Part shown: one piece after another, positions 52,207-59,620 of the stretch | Position numbering within the stretch: position 1 is the first letter of the stretch | Layout: each line of letters opens with the position of its first letter | Assembly: GCF_046844695.1 (NCBI RefSeq) | Contig: NZ_CP177354.1 | Location: forward strand, 3,410,001-3,474,000 | Direction of reading: 5' to 3' | Origin: Pokkaliibacter plantistimulans | Lineage (GTDB): Bacteria > Pseudomonadota > Gammaproteobacteria > Pseudomonadales > Balneatricaceae | DNA length: 64,000 bases | Program-made: the position numbers and the translations under genes | The notes under the pieces: generated by a model | Seen by the model: only the letters and a program-made list of their open reading frames with translations | The model's database searches: none | What the model was told of the DNA's origin: nothing

Positions 52207-52725
52207 ATGTCCAATGCCAGTCAGACATTCGACCAGGGCACCGCCGAGCAGTACCTGACATTTTCTCTGGGGCAAGAAACCTTTGCGGTAAGCACACGTA
52301 ATGTCCGTGAAATCATCGAGTTTGGCCGCCTGACCCCGGTGCCGATGATGCCTGCCAGCGTGCTGGGCGTGATCAACCTGCGCGGTGGTGTGGTGCCCAT
52401 CATAGATTTGCGCCAGCGCTTTGGCGAAGGTGAAACCCGCATCGGCCGCCGCAGCTGCATCGTGATCCTCGATGTGTCACGGGATGAGGTACAGCAAACC
52501 ATCGGGATCGTCGTGGAAGCAGTTTGTGCCGTACTGGAAATTCCGCCACAGGATATTGAACCTGCGCCGACCTTTGGCAGCCACATCCGTACCGACTTTA
52601 TCCGCGGCATGGGCAAGATCGATGGCAACATCGTAGTGCTGCTCGATATCGGCCGGGTGCTGTCCCTTGAGGATATGCAGCAACTGGCCAGCACCGCTGC
52701 CTCAGCCAGCAAGCAGTCTGCCTGA
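52207..52725 (+). CDS. cheW: CheW coupling protein, second copy
   Basis: The 172-aa CheW starts its domain at YLTFSLGQETFAVSTRNVRE and contains VLGVINLRGGVVPIIDLRQRFG, with the usual five-strand subdomains after it. It is related to the product of 49897-50448 and follows the second receptor, matching the receptor-cheW pairs seen here. GGGAG lies upstream. Its stop codon is inside the first of two copies of a 23-bp repeat (52720-52742). Confidence 0.94.
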   Translation: MSNASQTFDQGTAEQYLTFSLGQETFAVSTRNVREIIEFGRLTPVPMMPASVLGVINLRGGVVPIIDLRQRFGEGETRIGRRSCIVILDVSRDEVQQTIGIVVEAVCAVLEIPPQDIEPAPTFGSHIRTDFIRGMGKIDGNIVVLLDIGRVLSLEDMQQLASTAASASKQSA

Positions 52726-52782
52726 GTAAAGACGCTGCCTGAGTAAAGAAAAAGAAGCGGCCTGAATAAAGACGCTGCCTGA
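52720..52782. repeat. Two 23-bp direct repeats after cheW
   Basis: GCCTGAGTAAAGACGCTGCC plus TGA (52720-52742) recurs at 52760-52782 with one difference (A for G). The first copy includes the cheW stop codon. The 40-bp period suggests local duplication of the gene's 3' end. It separates cheW from cheR by 88 bp. Confidence 0.8.
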
Positions 52783-52813
52783 TTCTAACAGCCTGATCAG
52801 ACGAGGAACGTCC

Positions 52814-53623
52814 ATGAACAGCCTGACCCTGTCAAACCGTGAGTTCGAGCAGTTTCGCGGGCTGATTTATGAAATCGCTGGCATTTCCATGGCCGACAGC
52901 AAGAAGCAGCTGGTAGCAGGCCGACTGAATAAACGCCTGCGCTACTTCGGCATTGGCAGCTACAGCGATTACTTCAAGCTGCTGATGAAGGACAAGAACG
53001 AGCTGCAGAACGCCGTGGATCTGCTGACCACCAACGAGACCTATTTTTTCCGCGAACCCAAGCATTTTGAGTTTCTGGCGGAAAAGCTGCGAAGTGAGCT
53101 GCGCACCGGCGCACAACCGCTGCGGATCTGGAGTGCGGCCTGTTCAAGCGGTGAAGAGCCCTACACCCTGGCCCTGTTGCTGGCGGATACCGTACCAACC
53201 CGCCCGTGGGAGATTCTGGCCTCCGACATCAGCACCCGCATTCTCGACAAGGCACGCAAGGGCCTTTATCCATTGCTCGATGCGGAAGGCATTCCCAGGG
53301 ATTTGCTGCTGCGCTACGGGCTCAAGGGTACGGGTTGCCATGATGGTTTTTTCACCATTGATAACGCGCTGCGCAAACGGGTGCAGTTCCGCCAGATCAA
53401 TCTGAACAATCCCCTGCCTGATGTGGGCGTTTTCGATGTGATCTTTCTGCGCAACGTGATGATCTACTTCGATGTAGAGACCAAGCGTCAGGTCGTTCAG
53501 CGACTCTGTACCCGGCTTCGTCCCGGTGGTTATTTCTTTGTCAGCCACTCGGAAAGTTTGCACGGAATTACTGAAGAACTACGGGCAGTTCGCCCCTCTA
53601 TCTATCGGAAGCCAGATGCATAA
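52814..53623 (+). CDS. cheR: Chemoreceptor methyltransferase CheR
   Basis: The 269-aa protein has the N-terminal helical domain (FEQFRGLIYEIAGISMADSKK) and the SAM-dependent methyltransferase domain. That domain includes FFREPKHFEFL, the SAM-binding WSAACSSGEEPYTLALLL, and VIFLRNVMIYFDVETK. It methylates receptor glutamates using SAM during adaptation. Together with cheD and cheB downstream it gives a complete adaptation set. It overlaps cheD by 8 bp. Confidence 0.96.
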   Translation: MNSLTLSNREFEQFRGLIYEIAGISMADSKKQLVAGRLNKRLRYFGIGSYSDYFKLLMKDKNELQNAVDLLTTNETYFFREPKHFEFLAEKLRSELRTGAQPLRIWSAACSSGEEPYTLALLLADTVPTRPWEILASDISTRILDKARKGLYPLLDAEGIPRDLLLRYGLKGTGCHDGFFTIDNALRKRVQFRQINLNNPLPDVGVFDVIFLRNVMIYFDVETKRQVVQRLCTRLRPGGYFFVSHSESLHGITEELRAVRPSIYRKPDA

Positions 53624-54125
53624 GCCAGAGGGAGTCATCGAGGTATTACTGCAGCCGGGTGAGCTGTATTTCAGCGACTGCTACACACGCATTCGCACCC
53701 TGCTCGGCTCCTGTGTGTCCGTAGTGCTGTGGCATAAAACCGCACTGCTCGGCGGGATGTGCCACATCATGCTGCCGACCCGGCGCAATCCGGGCAAAAC
53801 CCTTGATGGGCGCTATGCCGACGAGGCGATCTTTATGCTGGTAAAGGAGATCAGGGCCACAGGGACTCAGCCTTCGGATTACCGGGTGAGCCTGTTCGGT
53901 GGTGGCAATATGTTTGGTCAGCTGATGCAAAAGAACATTGGTCAGCAGAATGTAGACGCAGCCCTTAAATTACTCACGGCCCATGGCATGACCTGCCATG
54001 CCAAACATGTCGGCGGTGAGGGGTATCGCAACCTGATTTTTGATGTGTGGAGTGGCCACATTGCCCTCAAACATCCCACTCAACAACAAATCGCCAGTCG
54101 GCGTTATGAGGCATGTTCATCATGA
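53616..54125 (+). CDS. cheD: Chemoreceptor glutamine deamidase CheD
   Basis: The 169-aa protein has all CheD catalytic residues: Cys33 in LLGSCVSV, His50 in GGMCHIMLP and Thr55. It also has the conserved GGGNMF and VGGEGYRNLIFDVWSG. CheD deamidates receptor Gln to Glu so that CheR and CheB can act, and can dock on receptor tails. I chose the ATG at 53616, 8 bp inside cheR, because upstream starts add residues unlike the family. It overlaps cheB by 4 bp. Confidence 0.94.
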   Translation: MHKPEGVIEVLLQPGELYFSDCYTRIRTLLGSCVSVVLWHKTALLGGMCHIMLPTRRNPGKTLDGRYADEAIFMLVKEIRATGTQPSDYRVSLFGGGNMFGQLMQKNIGQQNVDAALKLLTAHGMTCHAKHVGGEGYRNLIFDVWSGHIALKHPTQQQIASRRYEACSS

Positions 54126-55192
54126 AGAGTATCAAAGTGATGATCGTCGACGACTCTGCGGTCGTGCGCCAGGTGTTGACTGGCAGCCTGTCCGAATACG
54201 CTGGCATTGAAGTCATAGGCGCCGCACCCGACCCGTTATTCGCCATGGACAAAATGAAGCGCGCCTGGCCCGATGTCATCGTGCTGGATGTGGAAATGCC
54301 GCGCATGGACGGCATCTCCTTTCTGAAAAAACTCATGGCCGAGCACCCCACACCGGTGGTGATCTGTTCCACCCTGACCGAGAAAGGGGCGGCCACCACC
54401 ATGGAGGCGCTGGCGGCCGGTGCCGTGGCTATCGTCACCAAACCTCAGGGCAATCTGCGCCAGTTTCTGCTGGATGCCACCGATGAACTGGTCAGCGCCA
54501 TCAAGGCCGCAGCACAGGCCCGGCTGAAACGGCTGACGCCTCCGGTGCCGGGACCTGCCCCCAAACTCAGTGCCGATGCCATCATGCCCGCCGCCACGCA
54601 GGCGGCGATGACCCGTACCACTGAACGGGTGATTGCGCTGGGCACCTCCACCGGCGGCACTCAGGCACTGGAATACGTGCTGTCGGCCCTGCCCCGCGTT
54701 TGCCCGGGCATTATCATCGTGCAGCATATGCCGGAGAAATTTACGGCGGCCTTTGCCGACCGCCTGAACAAGGTGTGCCAGATCGAAGTGCGTGAAGCTC
54801 AACACGGCGACCGGGTCATTCCCGGCCGGGCACTGATCGCCCCCGGCGGACGCCACATGCTGCTCAAACGCAGCGGTGCTCAGTACGTCGTCGATATTAT
54901 TGATGGCCCCCCTGTGTGCAGGCATAAACCCTCGGTGGACGTGCTGTTCCGCTCCACCGCGCGCGCCGCAGGTGCCAATGCCACCGGCATCATCATGACC
55001 GGCATGGGCGATGACGGTGCCCGCGGTCTGCGGGAAATGCACGAAGCCGGCGCCCTTACCCTCGGGCAGGACGAAGCCAGTTGCGTGGTTTATGGCATGC
55101 CGAAAGAAGCCAAAAAGCTGGATGCTGTGAGCAAGGAAATTCCACTGGAACAGATCCCTGCGTACATCCTGCGTGGGGATCATCGCAGCTAA
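54122..55192 (+). CDS. cheB: Chemotaxis methylesterase CheB
   Basis: The 356-aa protein has an N-terminal receiver (IVDDSAVV, phospho-acceptor Asp56 in VLDVEMPRMDG, Lys in TKPQG), a linker, and a C-terminal methylesterase. The esterase catalytic triad is visible: Ser in GTSTGGTQAL, His in IVQHMPEKFT, Asp in MTGMGDDGARG. It removes receptor methyl groups once phosphorylated by CheA. I chose the ATG at 54122, which overlaps the cheD stop as ATGA. It is the last gene of the chemotaxis operon. Confidence 0.96.
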   Translation: MKSIKVMIVDDSAVVRQVLTGSLSEYAGIEVIGAAPDPLFAMDKMKRAWPDVIVLDVEMPRMDGISFLKKLMAEHPTPVVICSTLTEKGAATTMEALAAGAVAIVTKPQGNLRQFLLDATDELVSAIKAAAQARLKRLTPPVPGPAPKLSADAIMPAATQAAMTRTTERVIALGTSTGGTQALEYVLSALPRVCPGIIIVQHMPEKFTAAFADRLNKVCQIEVREAQHGDRVIPGRALIAPGGRHMLLKRSGAQYVVDIIDGPPVCRHKPSVDVLFRSTARAAGANATGIIMTGMGDDGARGLREMHEAGALTLGQDEASCVVYGMPKEAKKLDAVSKEIPLEQIPAYILRGDHRS

Positions 55193-55233
55193 CCTGCTCA
55201 GATTTACTCAGCGTGTAAGAAGTGACCCGACAA

Positions 55234-55291
55234 ACTGGCCTCTCCGGAAAGAGGCCAGTCGGTTAGCACCATGAGCGGCTTGTCATGGTGC
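55234..55291. terminator. Two adjacent hairpins between convergent cheB and the NSS gene
   Basis: ACTGGCCTCT/AGAGGCCAGT (55234-55259) is a perfect 10-bp stem with a 6-nt loop. GCACCATGA/TCATGGTGC (55266-55291) is a perfect 9-bp stem with an 8-nt loop. They lie between two genes that converge. Neither has a strong T-run, but the position suits transcription barriers for both sides. Confidence 0.55.
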
Positions 55292-55314
55292 GGAGAACGG
55301 TGAAACCAGCAGCG

Positions 55315-56730
55315 TTAAACCAGGTTATAAACAAATACGATGGCCACCGCGACCGGGCTGATATAGCGCAGCACGCTGTACCACAGCCCGAACCAGGGTT
55401 GGGGTAAGGCCAGCTCTTCTTCCAGCATGGCGCGTTTGAGGAACCAGCCAGCAAACACGGCCACAGTCAGCCCGCCCAGCGGCAACAGCACATTGGCCGT
55501 CAGATAATCGAGCAGGTCAAAAATAGTTTTGCCTTCAAACAGGGGGAACATCGCCAGCGGGGTAAAACCGGACCATGCATTCAGGGACAAAATCGAAGCA
55601 ATACCCAGCAGCCAACACAAACCACCCGCCAGCAGAGTGCTGGTAACACGGTTCATGCCATCCAGCTCTTCCAGCCATTCCACAATCGGTTCCAGCAGCG
55701 AAATGGCTGACGTCCAGGCCGCAAACACCAGCAGAACGAAGAAAACGGTGCCAAACACACTGCCCCATGGCATCTGCGCGAAAGCCAGCGGCAAGGTCTG
55801 GAAGATCAGCCCCGGGCCTGACCCCGGCTCCAGACCATTGGCAAACACGATGGGGAAAATCGCCATGCCCGCCAGCAAGGCCACCACGGTATCCAGTACC
55901 GACACGGTGACGGAAGTGCGGGCAATGGAAATATCCTGCTGCAGGTAGGAGCCGTAGGCCATCATCACGCCAATACCCAGACTCAGGGTGAAGAACGCAT
56001 GGCCCAGTGCGATCAGCACGCCCTGCGTAGTCAGTCTGGAAAAGTCTGGTTGAAACAGAAAACGGGCCGCTTCGCCAAAGTGACCCGTAGTGCTGGCATA
56101 GCCGACCATGATCAGCAGCAGAATGAACAGCGCTGGCATCAGAATGGTGACAGAACGCTCCAGCCCGCCACGCAGGCCCCTCGCTACCACCAGCATGGTC
56201 AGGCCCATAAAGAGGCTGTGCCAGATCAGCAGCCTGACCGGATCCCCCAGCAGACCGGAAAACATCGCACCGATGGCGTCAGCACTCTGCCCGCTCAGCT
56301 GACCGCTGGCTGCAGTCAGCACATAGGAAGTCGCCCAGCCGCCAATCACTGAATAGAACGACAGAATGACGAACGAGGCAAAAACCCCCATGCCTGCCAG
56401 CCACACCCAACGGGGGGTCAGCTTAGCGTTGCGGGCAAGGGTGCGCATGCTGTTGATGGGACTGTGGCCACCGCGACGGCCGATCAGCACTTCGGCCATC
56501 ATGATGGGGATGCCGATAATGGCGATGCAGAGCAGGTAAACCAGTACGAAGGCACCGCCGCCATTCTCACCGGTGATGTAAGGGAACTTCCAGATATTGC
56601 CAAGACCAACGGCAGAGCCGGTAGCCGCCAGAATAAAGGCCATCCTTGATGACCAGAAACCACGCTTTACTGTTGATGTGCCAACGGCTGGCACATCGTC
56701 CACGGCATAGTGGGATGTTGGCTGAGTCAA
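55315..56730 (-). CDS. NSS-family sodium-dependent amino-acid/amine transporter
   Basis: The 471-aa protein has about eleven or twelve membrane helices and the family signature GSAVGLGNIWKFPY with GENGGGAFVLVYLL (about residues 37-66). The unwound helix-1 region binds Na+ and substrate. PIMMAEVLIGRRGG ends helix 2. Neurotransmitter:sodium symporters of bacteria import amino acids such as Leu, Trp or Tyr. The start is a TTG at 56730 with AGGAG 7 nt upstream; the nearby ATG is out of frame. It diverges from an Lrp-type regulator, which probably controls it. Confidence 0.92.
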   Translation of the reverse strand: MTQPTSHYAVDDVPAVGTSTVKRGFWSSRMAFILAATGSAVGLGNIWKFPYITGENGGGAFVLVYLLCIAIIGIPIMMAEVLIGRRGGHSPINSMRTLARNAKLTPRWVWLAGMGVFASFVILSFYSVIGGWATSYVLTAASGQLSGQSADAIGAMFSGLLGDPVRLLIWHSLFMGLTMLVVARGLRGGLERSVTILMPALFILLLIMVGYASTTGHFGEAARFLFQPDFSRLTTQGVLIALGHAFFTLSLGIGVMMAYGSYLQQDISIARTSVTVSVLDTVVALLAGMAIFPIVFANGLEPGSGPGLIFQTLPLAFAQMPWGSVFGTVFFVLLVFAAWTSAISLLEPIVEWLEELDGMNRVTSTLLAGGLCWLLGIASILSLNAWSGFTPLAMFPLFEGKTIFDLLDYLTANVLLPLGGLTVAVFAGWFLKRAMLEEELALPQPWFGLWYSVLRYISPVAVAIVFVYNLV

Positions 56731-57059
56731 TTCATAACTCCTATGGTGTTGTTTTTATCAGCGGTTTTGTTTTGATCAGACAGGTGTTTGAAAAACGGCA
56801 GGTGAGCTGACGGCTGGCAGGCTAAAGAAGAGATATTCGAGCGGCTGAGTTACAGCTATCGCCCTTCCCTGAGCATGGATTCCGTCGCTTGACCCTGAAG
56901 TGCATTTTTCAAGAGTGCATTTTTCAAGGTTTCAGCAGTTGCCCGTATAATCGGGCCGCTTTAAACGATAAAAACAATACACCATTAAATCCTGCAAAAC
57001 CTGCCAAAATCGTCGGCATTATTTTGATTTATTGGGAAATTCTTCCAAGGAAATAACGA
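56731..57059. promoter_or_regulatory. Divergent control region with a 15-bp tandem repeat
   Basis: This 329-bp gap separates the NSS transporter and the Lrp-type gene. AGTGCATTTTTCAAG occurs twice head to tail at 56899-56928 without mismatch. Lrp-family proteins often bind several closely spaced AT-rich sites, so the repeat may be a binding pair. The stretch nearest the lrp start is AT-rich. Confidence 0.4.
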
Positions 57060-57524
57060 ATGGACGAAATAGATTCCAAAATAATAATTGAGCTTCAGCG
57101 CAACGGCCGTTTAACCAATCAGGAGCTGAGCGAACGGGTCAATCTCTCCCCCTCTCCCTGCCATCGGCGGGTACGCATGCTGGAAGAATCCGGCGTGATC
57201 GAAGGCTATAGCGCCCGCATCAATCACCGGGCACTGGGGATGCCCATCATTGCCTTCGTGCAAGTGAGGCTGGCCTCTCAGAGCAAGAACGTTATGACTG
57301 AATTCGAGCGTAGTGTGCGCGATACCGTCGAAATTACCTCCTGCTACCTGATGACAGGCCGTCAGGATTATCTGCTGCAGGTCTTTACCTCGTCCCTCGA
57401 CAGCTACGAACTCTTTGTCCGTAACAAACTGGCAGAGCTGCCCGGTATCGGTTCATGGGAAAGCAGTTTCGTGTTCGGTGATATCAAGAATGGCCTGCTG
57501 GTACCGCCGGAAAAACCGCGCTAA
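57060..57524 (+). CDS. Lrp/AsnC family transcriptional regulator
   Basis: The 154-aa protein has the Lrp helix-turn-helix (DEIDSKIIIELQRNGRLTNQ, SERVNLSPSPCHRRVRMLEE; residues 2-47) and the C-terminal RAM/AsnC ligand-binding domain (VQVRLASQSKNVM, YLMTGRQDYLLQVF, GSWESSFVFGDIK). Such regulators sense amino acids and assemble as octamers. It diverges from the NSS amino-acid transporter with a shared 329-bp control region and is its likely regulator. AAGGA lies before the ATG. Confidence 0.94.
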   Translation: MDEIDSKIIIELQRNGRLTNQELSERVNLSPSPCHRRVRMLEESGVIEGYSARINHRALGMPIIAFVQVRLASQSKNVMTEFERSVRDTVEITSCYLMTGRQDYLLQVFTSSLDSYELFVRNKLAELPGIGSWESSFVFGDIKNGLLVPPEKPR

Positions 57525-57582
57525 TAGCCGTGCAACCCACGATTGAACAGATCACTGTCTGCCCAGCACTGAAGAAAACACC

Positions 57583-57714
57583 ATGCCATCACTGACGATT
57601 CGCCCAGCCATCCTTGCCGATGAACCGTTTGTCACGCTGATTGTCGAGTAGGCTTATGGAGGTGCGGGCGCTCTGGTGGATTTCCTCAGCGACAGGGTGT
57701 TTCCCCATGCATAA
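57583..57714 (+). pseudogene. Truncated GNAT-like acetyltransferase remnant
   Basis: MPSLTIRPAILADEPFVTLI is typical of the first strand and helix of a GNAT N-acetyltransferase. A TAG follows after residue 22, and the remaining frame (AYGGAGALVDFLSDRVF) soon stops as well. The IS-end remnant starts 22 bp further on. A gene that once stood here was probably cut by that insertion. Confidence 0.4.
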
Positions 57715-57735
57715 TCGCCTGATGCCTGCATCACA

Positions 57736-57781
57736 CCGTCAATCTGGGATGGAAGGTGTCAACCGTATTCAGGACGGGGCA
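57736..57781 (-). mobile_element. IS3-family left-end remnant, copy B
   Basis: Read on the minus strand, this 46-bp segment starts TGCCCCGTCCTGAATACGG and matches copy A (40043-40088) at 42 of 46 positions. It is in the opposite orientation, with its tip at 57781 and its interior toward the chemotaxis genes. No transposase sequence follows it on the inside. Confidence 0.7.
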
Positions 57782-57788
57782 ACTGCAA

Positions 57789-57813
57789 CAAAAAAGGCCT
57801 CCAACAGGAGGCC
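57789..57813 (-). terminator. Intrinsic terminator of the sugar-acid operon
   Basis: On the minus strand GGCCTCC, loop TGTT, GGAGGCC is followed directly by a run of six or seven T residues. It lies 116 bp after the stop of the FAH gene at 57929, and so ends the ALDH-SDR-FAH transcript. It is immediately beside IS-end copy B. Confidence 0.85.
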
Positions 57814-57928
57814 AAACAGGAAAAGAGAGAACAAGAAAACAACGGAGGGTGAAAAAACAACTAAAAACCCGAAGGGTCATACGGTCATGGAGAAGGCATT
57901 CACGACAGCGCGTGAACACCACTTCTGC

Positions 57929-58774
57929 TTACGCCTGAACCGTCAGCTGTTGCTGCTCACCTAAACCTTCAATACCCAGACGCATGGTTTGCCCTGCACG
58001 CAGGTAAACCGGGCTGGGCTTCTGCCCCAGACCCACGCCGGGTGGCGTGCCGGTAGAAATCACATCGCCGGGTTGCAGGCTCATGCAGCGGCTCAGATAG
58101 CTGATCAGCTGGGGAATGTTGAAAATCAGCGTGCGGGTGTTGCCCTGCTGATAACGATGGCCGTCCACTTCCAGCCACATGTCCAGATTGTGCGGATCAG
58201 TCACTTCATCTTTGGTGACCAGCCAGGGTCCGATGGGGCCAAAGGTGTCAAAGCCTTTGCCCTTGTCCCAGGTGCCACCCTTCTCCAGCTGCCATTCGCG
58301 CTCGGAGACATCGTTGATCACACAGTAACCCGCCACGTAATCCATGGCGTCGGCTTCGTCGATATAGCGACCGGCTTTGCCGATCACCACGCCCAGCTCC
58401 ACTTCCCAGTCGGTTTTGGAGGAGCCACGGGGGATTTCCACGTTGTCGTTAGGGCCGCAAATCGCACTGGTCCATTTGTTGAAAATGACCGGTTCCTTGG
58501 GCACATCCATGCCTGACTCTGCGGCGTGGTCGGCATAGTTGAGGCCGATACAGATAAATTTACCGACGCCGTTCACGCAGGCGCCAAGGCGTGGTTCGCC
58601 TTCGACCACAGGCAGGGTTTGCGGGTCGATGTCCGCCAGTTTTGCCAGAGCTTCAGCGCAGAGAGCTGCGCCGTTGATGTCGCTGATATGGGCAGACAGG
58701 TCACGGATCTGACCATTGGCATCCAGCAGGCCGGGCTTCTCGGCGCCTTTTGTACCGAATCGCAGTAATTTCAT
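57929..58774 (-). CDS. FAH-family 2,4-diketo-3-deoxy-sugar-acid hydrolase
   Basis: The 281-aa protein has the FAH core: KFICIGLNYADHAAESG, DWEVELGVVIGK and NDVSEREWQ with the metal-binding acids, and GDVISTGTPPGVG. It is of the type that splits 2,4-diketo-3-deoxy-L-fuconate or -rhamnonate into pyruvate and lactate, or the pentonate analogue into pyruvate and glycolate. The partner SDR dehydrogenase that makes such diketo acids is encoded immediately upstream, and this pair is well known from non-phosphorylative sugar pathways. The chain length of the true substrate is undetermined. Confidence 0.85.
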   Translation of the reverse strand: MKLLRFGTKGAEKPGLLDANGQIRDLSAHISDINGAALCAEALAKLADIDPQTLPVVEGEPRLGACVNGVGKFICIGLNYADHAAESGMDVPKEPVIFNKWTSAICGPNDNVEIPRGSSKTDWEVELGVVIGKAGRYIDEADAMDYVAGYCVINDVSEREWQLEKGGTWDKGKGFDTFGPIGPWLVTKDEVTDPHNLDMWLEVDGHRYQQGNTRTLIFNIPQLISYLSRCMSLQPGDVISTGTPPGVGLGQKPSPVYLRAGQTMRLGIEGLGEQQQLTVQA

Positions 58775-58817
58775 AGGGCTTTCCTGATTGCAGATGTTGT
58801 TCTAAATGGACAGGGGC

Positions 58818-59570
58818 TCAGATACTCATGCCGCCATCGATCACGTGCACCGAACCGGTGGTGTAGGACGAGGCATCCGAGCCCAGATACAGCGCCAGCT
58901 GCGCGATCTCTTCGGGCTGACCGATACGGCCCATGGGCTGGCGGTCAATAAACTGTTTGTACACCACGTCTTCAGCTACGCCCTGCTGGGCAGCCTGTTC
59001 AGCGATACGCTGACGCAGGGACGGTGACTCCACCGTACCGGGGCAGATGGCGTTGCAGCGAATGCCTTTGCCGATATAGTCCGCTGCCACTGATTTGGTC
59101 AGGCCGACGACGGCGGCCTTGCTGGCGGTATAGGCCAGACGGTTCGGCACCCCTTTGATGCTCGATACCACCGAGGCCATGTTGATGATGGAGCCGCCAC
59201 CGCGTACCAGCATGCCCGGCAGGAAGGTGCGGATCATGCGATACATGGCCGTGACGTTGAGATCGAACGAACGCTGCCAGGCGCTCTCTTCGCATTCAAG
59301 GATGTTACCGGCGTGCACGTAACCGGCGCAGTTGAACAGCACATCAATCGGGCCAACGCGGTCATACACACGCTTGATGTCGGCTTCAGACAGCACATCC
59401 AGTCGCAGAGCGGTGAGGTTTTCGATGCCCTGCAGGGCACTGATGTCGATATCGGTGCCGATCACCTGTGCTCCGGCATCGAGAAAGGCGCGTGCGCTGG
59501 CCAGACCGATCCCCTGCCCGGCAGCGGTAATCAGCACTTTTTTATTCTTCATGTTTTGCCTGTTTTCCAT
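58818..59570 (-). CDS. SDR dehydrogenase, 2-keto-3-deoxy-sugar-acid type
   Basis: The 250-aa short-chain dehydrogenase has the NAD-binding TAAGQGIG (near residue 15), NCAG near 80, the catalytic Ser in ASVVSSIKG, YTASK, and the ending GSVHVIDGGMSI. It is strikingly similar in order of motifs to 2-keto-3-deoxy-L-fuconate dehydrogenase and BDH2 (FNxAGxVHxGxxLxCEE, KGVPNR, GIRCNAICPGTV). It would oxidise the C4 hydroxyl of the 2-keto-3-deoxy acid for the FAH hydrolase. I chose the ATG at 59570 (AGGGGAG upstream). A TTCGATAAC half-site adjoins this start. Confidence 0.87.
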   Translation of the reverse strand: MENRQNMKNKKVLITAAGQGIGLASARAFLDAGAQVIGTDIDISALQGIENLTALRLDVLSEADIKRVYDRVGPIDVLFNCAGYVHAGNILECEESAWQRSFDLNVTAMYRMIRTFLPGMLVRGGGSIINMASVVSSIKGVPNRLAYTASKAAVVGLTKSVAADYIGKGIRCNAICPGTVESPSLRQRIAEQAAQQGVAEDVVYKQFIDRQPMGRIGQPEEIAQLALYLGSDASSYTTGSVHVIDGGMSI

Positions 59571-59620
59571 TTCGATAACTCCCCTCAAAGAGGCCGAAAA
59601 CGTTCGCCATGATCAGCCCG

